Of a stretch of 64,000 nt of DNA, positions 56,028 through 64,000 are shown piece by piece (position 1 is the first letter of the stretch; each line of letters starts with the position of its first letter). The stretch is from Rhynchopus sp. YZ270_cl-10 (lineage: Eukaryota > Euglenozoa > Diplonemea > Diplonemida > Diplonemidae). Under the pieces are notes generated by a model. It made no database searches. It worked only from the letters and a program-made list of their open reading frames with translations, and was not told where the DNA came from. The position numbers and the translations under genes were made by a program. The DNA lies in NCBI GenBank assembly GCA_964035575.1, contig OZ037881.1, positions 496,001 through 560,000 on the forward strand, written 5' to 3'.

Positions 56028-56303
56028 AAATGCTTCCAATTTTTTTTTTTGATTTTGATTTAGTCGCCAAAAAGGCTTTTTTTTCCAAAACACGAGAAAA
56101 AATTCACATAACCTCTCCATTTTACCCCCCTCCCCTTCCCCAGCCCCCTCAACTGTTGCTACTCTATTAGGTGCTCTGGTGTATTTGACCTTCTTTTTCA
56201 ATGGAGAAAAAAAAAATGATCAAAACGACCGTTTTTCCACCAAATCCTCCCACTGTTTGCCTTTAGGTGATAAAGGACTTAAGATTCTATTTGGGTTTCC
56301 GTT

Positions 56304-58423
56304 TTATTTGTCTTTCGGGACAAATCCAGTCACCTTCAACCCCACCTCGAGAAGGCCTGATACATTGCCCCTGCCCTCTTCGCCAAGCAGCGGGTAGCAG
56401 ACAGCCTGCGTCTTCCCTCCTAGGTTCAAGCTTGGGACCACATCTTTGAGAATGAGATCTACACGCCCCTTGTATTCCTTCCCAATGGTCTGTGGGTTGT
56501 GGTTGTTGTCGAATAGAGAATTGTAAAAGTTGGTGCATCAACAACAATCGCAGAGTAACATACTTTGGATCCAAAAACGCTCAACCGGATTGCGTCATTC
56601 GGGGGGACAAACAGACGTACACTGTGGTCAAACCTGTTTAAAGGAAATTCAATATTTTGCAAAAAAAAAAAAAAAAATTAATCACATACACAGGATCCAA
56701 TGTGCCCTTGATAGTGGAGGTCACAGTTTTCTGGGGGTTGGCATGGTCTGAGCCTACAATTCCATCCTTCACGGTGCGGAGTTTGCATTCGCAGAAGACG
56801 TTCTTTGACGTCCCCGCGAGGCTCTTGCCGCCTACGACAGTCATTTCCACTACAAGCATTTTCGACCGTTCCATGGCTTTCATGACACGGTCCTTCACCA
56901 TGAGACGGCGCTCTTCTCTGATCTTATCCATATCCTTCGTGAGCTCGTCCTTCGTCAACGGCGGTTCTACGATCATCTCAAACTCCTTCAACCCTTCTTT
57001 GCGAACCTGGTGTAGCGCATTTTTCAAATCTTCCTTTGAAGTAATCGGCATGCCATGCAGTTCTCTAAGGACTGTTGCAGGCTTGAGACCTGCCCTGTCT
57101 GCGGGGCTTCCTTCAGTCAGGTCTACTGCGCGTACTTTAGAGCCGAGGCAGAGGAGGCCGTGGATTCCCATGGGTTCGTCCTTTTCGTTGAGGCGTATGG
57201 TGACGGGGAGCATGAGCTGGGAATCAGATTTGTTGGAAGGTGCCTCTTCAGAGGTGTCGGACTCAGAGACGTCTTCCTCGGTGGCGTCCTGTTCGTCCTG
57301 TTGTTGGAGTTCTTCGAGGTGTTGCAGCTGTGCCTCACGTGCAGCCTTTGCTGCCTCCTCTTCGCGTCGTTTGTGTGCAAGCTCGGTTTCCATCATTTGC
57401 TTTGCCTCGAGCAAGGCGGAGGTGCGTTGCTTTGCTTTCTCTGCTGCGTCGCGTTCTGCGGCAAGGCGTTGTTCTGCTTCGTGTTGCGCGGCTTCTGCCT
57501 GTTCGCGTGCAAGCTTTGCCTCAGCAAGGCGTGATTCTTGCGCAGCGCGTTCCTCTGCGTCCTTTGCTTGGGTTGCGTGTTCCGCAGCTTCGCGTTCTGC
57601 GGCGGCAGCAGCAGCGCGTTCTGCAGTCTCGCGTGCGGCCTGTGCCTCTGCCTCGCGTAGGCGTGTCTCCTCCTCGCGTGCGCGTGCCTCGTCGGCTTCT
57701 CGTGCTGCACGTTCCCTCCGCAAATCAGCCTCCCTCGCCTCAACCTCCGCCCTCACCCGTTCTGCCTCCTTTCTCTCCTGTTCCGCAGCTAATAGCTCGG
57801 CACGTTCCGCTTCAATGCGCTCGCGTTCTCGCTCCTTTGCTCTCGCCTTTTCTTCTTTTTCGAGTTCGGCTTTCCTCCGAAGGTCGTCCAAATGCACCAA
57901 CTGTGAGGGAGGTGGTGGTGGTGGTGGTGGTGGTGGTGGTCAATAGAAGTGCTAAGAGATGCATACCCACGAGTCCAAATCATGGTCCCCCATCCCCTCA
58001 TCTCCACCAGCCTTCTTGATCGCGTCTGCGACAAGGCGCTTTATTGCACTGACAAAGTCCTCACCGTCGCCCATAAGGGACCTGTAAGATGGTAGCGATG
58101 AAAATGAAAAAAATTTGCTATACGCGCGGCAGTGAAGGAAATAGTGCACACAGCGGCACTACTCCTTGGAGTTTCTCCTGTCGGCGAGACACAGCCAGCA
58201 TAGAGCAGAGACAGGATTGCGAGCATGCGCAACACTTCTCCTCTCTCGCGATATGGTACGCACTCCGCATAAGCAAAGCAAAGCAGTCCAGCTGCATCAA
58301 GGCAACATACCATATCTTGGCCACCTCCCTCACACGAAGGCCATCTATGAACTTCGCTACTGCAGGGCCAGGTGGGGTGCCAGTCTTCTGTGCATATAGT
58401 TCTTTGATCTCCTCCGTTTGCAT
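56304..58423 (-). CDS. Coiled-coil, PDZ and C2 domain protein (five exons)
   Basis: Five exons (58423-58311, 58081-57967, 57900-56690, 56633-56564 and 56489-56304) add up to 564 codons. Each junction uses GTATG donors and CAG acceptors, and the spliced frame stays open with domain continuity. Residues 1-76 are a short helical region (MQTEEIKELYAQKTGTPPGP). Residues about 77-285 are a highly charged Glu/Arg/Ala single helix or coiled coil. An acidic Ser/Asp linker follows. Residues about 305-390 look like a PDZ domain (GSKVRAVDLTEGSPADRAGL). Residues about 425-545 are a C2 domain that only becomes complete after splicing: VEMTVVGGKSL, GTLDPV joined to FDHSVRLFVPPNDAIRLSVF, GSK joined to TIGKEYKGRVDLIL. 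C2 and PDZ domains point to a membrane-linked scaffold, possibly calcium- or phospholipid-dependent. The ATG context is TTCCACAATG. Confidence 0.87.
56490..56563 (-). other. Intron 4 of the PDZ-C2 gene (74 nt)
   Basis: Donor GTATGTTACT, acceptor CAACCCACAG. It separates GSK from TIGKEYKG within the C2 domain, phase 0. Confidence 0.85.
56634..56689 (-). other. Intron 3 of the PDZ-C2 gene (56 nt)
   Basis: Donor GTATGTGATT, a run of 17 T, acceptor TTTAAACAG. Splicing restores the C2 motif LDPVFDHSV, phase 2. Confidence 0.87.
57901..57966 (-). other. Intron 2 of the PDZ-C2 gene (66 nt) with CCA microsatellite
   Basis: Donor GTATGCATCT, acceptor CTCCCTCACAG. About ten CCA units (GGT on the plus strand, about 57911-57940) act as the pyrimidine-rich part before the acceptor. 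Confidence 0.85.
58082..58310 (-). other. Intron 1 of the PDZ-C2 gene (229 nt)
   Basis: Donor GTATGTTGCC, acceptor ACCATCTTACAG. It is the longest of the six introns. Exon 1 ends within the Trp codon of VAKIW. Confidence 0.82.
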
Positions 58424-60281
58424 TGTGGAATAAGCGGAGGAGGGGTGTCTGGTGGTGGTGTTGTGTGGTGGTGTGGGTTTGAAATCGGGTATGGGTTGTG
58501 CCTGCGTGGAATATTGCCTGTGATGTGTGGGGTGGTTCAGAGTATTTTGTTTTGTTTTATGCTGTTTTCTCAACCACCAAAAGTGGTGTCAGATGCGCAC
58601 TACACTAAACATAAAATATGTCATCATGAAAGGAGCGCAAAGTCTCGTATCTTTCCTTCAGCGGTAAGATCTGTGCCGCACAGTGTTCAGCAGCAAGAAT
58701 CCAGAATGAGGATTGTCAAAACAAAACAGACAAAACCACTATCTCAGAGGGGACAAGTCGACCTCTCCCCTCGCAATGGTGGATCAAGGGGGGTGTGCGT
58801 AAAACTCTTGTCAGATGTGTGAAAGGACGTGCAGCACTGTGGCAGCACGCTTCTCTTCTCTTCTCTTCACTTCGCTGTGTCAGTTTCCTTCTGTCTTAAG
58901 TTAAAGTGAAAATCACAAGGAGGGTTTTCCTGCTTCATTGAATGGACCAATGGCTTTAACTGAATGTCATCATTTCCATTTGCGTCAGAAGCACTGTTCT
59001 CCTGCTCTGCAGCTCTCTCACAATCAGAACCTGGCCGGCTAAGACTATTGGTCAAGTCACGACGGTCCGAAAGACTGTTCATTCTTATTTGCGTTCTTTT
59101 CTTTTGCTTGTTCTCGACGCAAATGTATCTCAGAGGGGACAAGTCGACCTCTCCCCTCGCAATGGTGGATCAAGGGGGGTGTGCGTAAAACTCTTGTCGA
59201 GTGTAAGGAATCCTTTGGAAGAAGCCCACAGTTGAGAGATCAGTCCGCCCGTCGAAAGTTTTAGTCAATCAGCGCACCTCCCCGTGAAGGGGGCACTCCG
59301 AATTAGTACACACCGAAGGCATTTGGGGTTGTCATCATCTCTCTTTGTGGCTGTGCTTGTTCCTTGTGGCGTGTCTTCGGGGCCTACTCGTGGTGTGCGG
59401 TGTATCAGGAACAGTCCGCCACCTCGTCACGCACCGTCGTTGGCATAAGAATGGAGAAGAGAAGTGAAGATGTTCTAAAATAATGAGGGGGTCTTTTGTT
59501 GAAAACATTGGACACTGAAGCACAGAATGACAAAGCTCATGTAGAACGCGGTGCTTTGTGTCGACTGAAGAACTCTGTGCTATTTGAACTACGAACCACG
59601 TGAACCCACCACCCGTGTGATCTCCAAGTGTCCGTATATTTATTTTATGATGTTTTTGAGGGAAGCCAGACACACAAAAGTGAGAATAGAGTACACAGAT
59701 AAGCACAGCACGTGACTGCATTTATTCTGTGAAGGGGAAAAAAAACTAACAAAGTTGGAAGATGAGTCGACCTCAAGGGTCACACAAATCCTTCAAAACC
59801 AAAGAACACAAGGTGAGTTGATGACATGCGAACGCCATGTGGACGTGTTGCATGTGCAAACATGGAAAAAAAGGGGGGGGAACACACGCACAATCCTAAA
59901 ATATCACGAAGGCAAACGCAGAACACGAGAGAGCCGCGACCGGTTCAAAGGTGTCTTGAATGACTTCTTCTAAAAAGTTTGGGGCTGAGAGGGCTTTGTC
60001 TTACCAATGACACACCCAAGGAAGTCAGAAAGTGAGTGAACAGAGAGAATAAGAACACCACACCTCAGCAGGAAAATAATTTATAAGTAACACTCGTCAC
60101 GTGTGCAACGTCTCGTGGACGTGGACACGTGTACTAACCAGAGAAAGCAATGTTGTTGCGAGTAAGTAAATCGGAAAGAAGAACAACAACTAACTGGAGG
60201 ACAGAAACCTGGAACAACAAAGAAATTAAGACTGCACTGACGAAATGTCACGTCCACATGAACCTAGTGGAGTGCAGTGTG
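58424..60281. other. Gene-free interval with permuted long-repeat unit D
   Basis: The left part is unit D (58526-59200 and 59239-59441). The right 840 bp, up to the GTPase stop codon, holds nothing I can identify. Confidence 0.65.
58526..59441. repeat. Long-repeat unit D, modules in order d-e-c
   Basis: Modules d and e (58526-59200) match 6485-7160 and are followed after a unique 38-bp stretch by module c (59239-59441). Module c lies before d in the other units. Module c stops at GCACCGTCGT, near where module d begins elsewhere. Confidence 0.83.
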
Positions 60282-62039
60282 CTACACCTGCACATCCACC
60301 TGCGCCTTCGCCGGTGCTGGCCCCTGCTCACCCTCCCACGTCGCATCCAGCTCCTTCAGCTCAGCCTCCACACGCTTCTTCCAGTCCCCAATCGGGTCGT
60401 AGTCCTCCTCCACAACACCCTTCAGGATCTTCGCCCCGTCAAGCATCAGGTGCAGCTGCTCAATGCGTCCGTCAAAGCCAGGACGCTTGTGCAGCTTCTC
60501 CTGCTCAATCAGAAGCTTCACGTAGTCCACAAACTGCAGGTTCGTGGGGCGCAGCGCAATCTCGTCCAGCTTCTTGTGTGCCGCGTGGATGGACCTCATG
60601 AGACCGTGCACAGTGTCGTACACACCCTGCATCTCCCCCAGCACCTGCTCCTTCAGCGCCTCCGACCGCGACAGCCCGTCCTTGGCACTCCCAAGCTGCA
60701 GCTTCTTCGTGTCGTACTCACGCGTCACGACCTCGACACCCCACTCAAAGTAGTAGTCCAGGTTCGCGTGGTCAGAGTGGTGGCAGCTGCCAGGGCACAC
60801 TGTGCACTTCCCACCGTTGTTGTCGTCAAACACATAGCAGTACTGCTTGTCCTCCTTCTCGCAGTCGTGGTGGCAGTCGTACACACACTTCAGACACTGT
60901 GTGTTCCACGTCCCGGGTGTCTTCGGCTTCTTCTCCACCTTCGGAATGGTCTCAGCATAGTGGTAGTTTGCGTTCTCGTCAATCTTCGCCCGGTTCACCT
61001 TGATGTCCTTCAGCACCTGCTTCAGGTTGTCCATCTTCGACAGCCCAATCGTCACCTGTGGCGTGATCGACACCACGTAGTTCTGCAGCTGCTTCTGCGT
61101 CTCAATCACATCCTTCGTCTGTGTCAGGCTGAACGGCTGCTTGTGTGCCATCACCTCAAAGAACCTGTCCAGCGACTGTGCACCCATCGCCCAGAAGTTC
61201 TTCGAGTACTCGTTCCTGTCCTCGCCCTTCGCATACAGCGCAGAGTTGTTGAAGTGGAAGCACCGCTCCGCATTGTACGGGAACCCAGACGCCTGGATGG
61301 CGTTCAGCACCTGTGCCTTCTTCCCGTCCGCAAACGTCACCAGCAGGAAGATGTTGTCCACAGCATCCGTCCCGAACATCGTCAGCACCTTGCTGATGAT
61401 GTACTGCTGCGTCATCGTCAGGCGTGGCAGCGACGCCGCCGCCACAAAGCACACCCCGTGGATCTCGTCCTCCTTCTGCAGCGTGTCGTAGATGTTCTGT
61501 GTGATCTGCTCGTCGCGCTCCACACCGCTCGTGTCACCAAACCCAGGTGTGTCGATCAGGCGCAGCACAAACGAGTACTTCTCGCACGTCACCATGTACG
61601 ACGTCACAGTCTGCGTCTGCGAGAAGGCCTGGCTCTGCGGCGGCTCCTTCACCACCCTGTAGCGCACAGTGTCGTTGTAGCCCACACCTGCAGCCCAGTT
61701 CGCCATCGCGTTCACAAGGGTGCTCTTCCCAGACCCGGTCTCGCCCACAATCAGCACCGTGCGCACACGCACAGGAGATGCCACACCTGTGTACTGGTAG
61801 TCCGCCTCTTCAAACACGAAGTCTGCATCCTCACGCTGCTGCTGCGCCTGCTCCAGCCGCAGCTCTTCCAGCAGCTGCTTCCGCCTCTCCGCAGGGTCCA
61901 CTGCAGGCCCCGTTCCCTCGCTCCTGTGGCCATCCCTGTCCACAGGCACCTGCGTGCTTGTGTTGTCAGGTGCGTTGTTCGGGTCTCCTGCGTTCTGGCA
62001 CTTCTCATCAGCGGCACCCTTCGAGCAGCACTGTCCCAT
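60282..62039 (-). CDS. AIG1/septin-like GTPase with N-terminal acylation signal
   Basis: The ATG at 62039 gives 585 residues starting MGQCCSKG, an N-myristoylation consensus (Gly2) with adjacent cysteines (4 and 5) that could be palmitoylated. This supports choosing it over the longer frame to 62120. The P-loop is GETGSGKST (99-107), switch II is DTPGFGD (163-169), and the G4-like motif is VTFADGK (234-240) instead of a TKxD. The combination of TFADG and the later Cys/His-rich insert (residues 382-424: CLKCVYDCHHDC and CTVCPGSCHHSDH, probably zinc-binding) is known from a poorly studied group of animal and protist P-loop proteins related to AIG1/GIMAP and septins. C-terminal residues about 425-585 are mostly helical. 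It probably acts as a membrane-anchored GTPase; the cellular process is unknown. There are no introns. Confidence 0.9.
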   Translation of the reverse strand: MGQCCSKGAADEKCQNAGDPNNAPDNTSTQVPVDRDGHRSEGTGPAVDPAERRKQLLEELRLEQAQQQREDADFVFEEADYQYTGVASPVRVRTVLIVGETGSGKSTLVNAMANWAAGVGYNDTVRYRVVKEPPQSQAFSQTQTVTSYMVTCEKYSFVLRLIDTPGFGDTSGVERDEQITQNIYDTLQKEDEIHGVCFVAAASLPRLTMTQQYIISKVLTMFGTDAVDNIFLLVTFADGKKAQVLNAIQASGFPYNAERCFHFNNSALYAKGEDRNEYSKNFWAMGAQSLDRFFEVMAHKQPFSLTQTKDVIETQKQLQNYVVSITPQVTIGLSKMDNLKQVLKDIKVNRAKIDENANYHYAETIPKVEKKPKTPGTWNTQCLKCVYDCHHDCEKEDKQYCYVFDDNNGGKCTVCPGSCHHSDHANLDYYFEWGVEVVTREYDTKKLQLGSAKDGLSRSEALKEQVLGEMQGVYDTVHGLMRSIHAAHKKLDEIALRPTNLQFVDYVKLLIEQEKLHKRPGFDGRIEQLHLMLDGAKILKGVVEEDYDPIGDWKKRVEAELKELDATWEGEQGPAPAKAQVDVQV

Positions 62040-62138
62040 AATGTGAGGTGGTGGTGGTGTTTTGTTGGAATCTGTCGTGTCAGGTGTACGCGTGTGGTGG
62101 GGTGAAAGTGTGTGCCACATTCGCTTATTTTATCATTT

Positions 62139-62480
62139 CTTCTCTTCTCTTCACTTCGCTGTGTCAGTTTCCTTCTGTCTTAAGTTAAAGTGAAAATCAC
62201 AAGGAGGGTTTTCCTGCTTCATTGAATGGACCAATGGCTTTAACTGAATGTCATCATTTCCATTTGCGTCAGAAGCACTGTTCTCCTGCTCTGCAGCTCT
62301 CTCACAATCAGAACCTGGCCGGCTAAGACTATTGGTCAAGTCACGACGGTCCGAAAGACTGTTCATTCTTATTTGCGTTCTTTTGTTCGCTTTCGATGCA
62401 AAAGTATCTCAGAGGGGACAAGTCGACCTCTCCCCTCGCAATGGTGGATCAAGGGGGGTGTGCGTAAAACTCTTGTCGAG
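62139..62480. repeat. Long-repeat unit E (end of module d, module e)
   Basis: Begins at CTTCTCTTCTCTTCACTTCG and runs to CTCTTGTCGAG, matching 6820-7160 apart from small differences. It lies directly upstream of unit C in the same orientation. Confidence 0.83.
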
Positions 62481-62510
62481 TGAAAGAGCAAATAAGTGAG
62501 ACTAAAAAAA

Positions 62511-64000
62511 TGGTGTGGTCAGCGCAAGTAGGACACAAAGTGTCCCAGGTTCGTAGTCGCAGGCATTCGTCAAAGCCATTCGGAAGAGGGAGACTGCTGA
62601 TAGATCATCATGCCACAGAGGGAGAGTGTCTTCTCTTCCCTTTGCCTTCGTGTCCATTTCCATGTCAGACGTAGCCAAAATTGTTTCTCAACATTCCCGC
62701 AAAGGAGTCCGTTTAAAGACACGCATGAATAATAGTGTTATCATCATATGTCTGTTGCGAAGGAGTGCAGACCTGCATGCATATGTCCATCTCCGCCTAC
62801 TGGTTCACACCTTTCGGCACAGTGCAGCCCCAGGTGCAGTGAGTGGACGTGGTGTTTGCAAGTGGAAGCAAGTGTGTGTGGGTGTTGTGGGTCAGTCTCG
62901 TCTTCTTAATGTTGTAATCAACAGCGTTGCTTCATACGCAAATTGCCAAATTATTAAGTTTTGTCATCATCCCCTGCAGGAGGAGGAGTCGTGAGGCTGA
63001 AGGCCAAGCCTCGCATGCTTGGTCACGCAAAGCCACAACTAAAGCCAAGTAGAAGAAATCAGTCCGCCCGTCGAAAGTTTTAGTCAATCAACGCACCTCC
63101 CCGTGAAGGGGGCACTCCGAATTAGTACACACCGAAGGCATTTGGGGTTGTCATCATCTCTCTTTGTGGCTGTGCTTGTTCCTTGTGGCGTGTCTTCGGG
63201 GCCTACTCGTGGTGTGCGGTGTATCAGGAACAGTCCGCCACCTCGTCACGCACCGTCGTGTTCGTTGTGATGTGATGTGTTGTGGTTGGTGGGAGAGGTG
63301 TGTGTGGTTCAGAGTATTTCGTTTTGTTTTATGCTGTTTTCTCAACCACCAAAAGTGGTGTCAGATGCGCACTACACTAAACATAAAATATGTCATCATG
63401 AAAGGAGCGCAAAGTCTTCGTATCTTTCCTTCAGCGGTAAGATCTGTGCCGCACAGTGTTCAGCAGCAAGAATCCAGAATGAGGATTGTCAAAACAAAAC
63501 AGACAAAACTACTATCTCAGAGGGGACAAGTCGACCTCTCCCCTCGCAATGGTGGATCAAGGGGGGTGTGCGTAAAACTCTTGTCAGATGTGTGCAAGTA
63601 TGTGCGGCACTGTGGCAGCACGCTTCTCTTCTCTTCACTTCTCTTCGCTGTGTCAGTTTCCTTCTGTCTTAAGTTAAAGTGAAAATCACAAGGAGGGTTT
63701 TCCTGCTTCATTGAATGGACCAATGGCTTTAACTGAATGTCATCATTTCCATTTGTGTCAGAAGCACTGTTCTCCTGCTCTGCAGCTCTCTCACAATCAG
63801 AACCTGGCCGGCTAAGACTATTGGTCAAGTCACGACGGTCCGAAAGACTGTTCATTCTTATTTGCGTTCTTTTGTTTCGTTTTGTTTCGACGCAAAAGTA
63901 TCTCAGAGGGGACAAGTCGACCTCTCCCCTCGCAATGGTGGATCAAGGGGGGTGTGCGTAAAACTCTTGTCGAGGATATGTAACACTGCACGGGATAGGA
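62511..64000. repeat. Long-repeat unit C (modules a-b-c-d-e), leaves the window
   Basis: This is the most complete unit. It matches 13075-14251 over modules a-d and 6202-7190 over b-e, and its last bases (GATATGTAACACTGCACGGG) match 7163-7182, so it continues past 64000. It carries both 73-bp direct repeats (about 63514-63586 and 63899-63971). Confidence 0.88.

Larger units (their letters stand above)
50881..56303. other. 5.4-kb gene-free interval rich in short repeats and a MITE
   Basis: No coding sequence is supported. It holds R-C copies (51283-51364, 51973-52004, 54092-54210 and 54486-54610), R-E copies (52024-52104 and 53511-53560), HP-G (53866-53905), HP-A hairpins (51615-51647, 53735-53769, 54007-54038, 55854-55888 and 55994-56027), HP-B hairpins (51407-51423, 53681-53709 and 55800-55832) and a piggyBac-like MITE (54783-55624). 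Confidence 0.7.
62040..64000. other. Gene-free interval made of long-repeat units E and C
   Basis: After the 5' leader of the GTPase, nearly all of this interval is long repeat: unit E (62139-62480), a 30-bp spacer, and unit C (62511 to the window end). No gene is supported. Confidence 0.75.

Noticed and set aside
60150-62105. 651-codon plus-strand frame opposite the GTPase
   Set aside because: Its translation is Leu/Arg/His-rich without domains. The minus strand encodes an intact P-loop GTPase.
58924-63961. Similar short frames (starting MSSFPFASEALF) in each long repeat
   Set aside because: Conservation follows overall nucleotide identity, both strands are open, and the frames end at different places. 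There is no codon-level evidence of a protein.
1-64000. Spliced-leader RNA or ribosomal RNA genes
   Set aside because: I looked for the known diplonemid leader and for conserved rRNA segments and saw neither; an unknown leader cannot be excluded by eye.

Overview
The window is nuclear DNA of a eukaryotic microbe. Twelve protein genes are supported, and all twelve read on the minus strand. Coding DNA is visibly GC-rich, while the spaces between genes are AT-rich, full of homopolymer runs, and carry many short hairpin repeats and some long repeats. Six spliceosomal introns are visible in three genes, and every one starts GTATG(T/C) and ends in AG. One-directional gene order over more than 60 kb suggests polycistronic transcription as in Euglenozoa, and the conventional short introns would fit a diplonemid better than a kinetoplastid. 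This is inference from layout: no spliced-leader gene, rRNA or tRNA was found.

Layout from left to right: a secreted 1825-residue beta-rich repeat protein (644-6121); a long-repeat unit (6202-7190); a zinc alcohol dehydrogenase (8016-9050); a secreted astacin protease with EGF-like and PA14 domains (10401-12866); a second long-repeat unit (13075-14251) and AT-rich DNA; a giant coiled-coil protein of about 5620 residues with an N-terminal PH-like domain (16307-33211); a Pro/Gln-rich protein that gains a CaaX box from a tiny last exon (35828-36815); a secreted GH43-like beta-propeller (37072-38244); a ubiquitin-like/ankyrin protein (38868-39863); a 7.3-kb gene-free stretch of hairpins and palindromes; a TLDc-domain protein (47203-48228); a secreted FKBP ending EDEL (48740-49234); a secreted Cys-rich protein of unknown function (50080-50880); a 5.4-kb repeat-rich gap with a piggyBac-like MITE (54783-55624); a five-exon coiled-coil/PDZ/C2 protein (56304-58423); more long-repeat units; an AIG1/septin-like GTPase with an acylation signal (60282-62039); and a last long-repeat unit running off the end.

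The genes do not form an obvious pathway. Five products enter the secretory route (repeat protein, astacin protease, GH43-like protein, FKBP, Cys-rich protein). Three others look membrane-associated by lipid or phospholipid contacts: the CaaX protein, the C2 protein and the GTPase.

The most unusual noncoding signal is a superfamily of 20-40 nt hairpins scattered between genes. Many copies keep a segment like CCTCTCGTG at the apex, while their stems differ in sequence and remain self-complementary. Other notable structures are a 293-bp palindromic array of AGATCT sites, a set of tight hairpins with three-base loops, and long repeats whose modules occur in permuted order. Repeat families are named here HP-A (stem CTAAGC/GCTTAG), HP-B (GATG/CATC outer stem), HP-G (GAAAGTGCAAACGCCTC), R-C (about 120 bp, starts TTGAAATACA), R-D (AAAACTTGGTTGTATTAGTG), R-E (GATACAGGCACCTCCAACTG) and R-F (about 175 bp).
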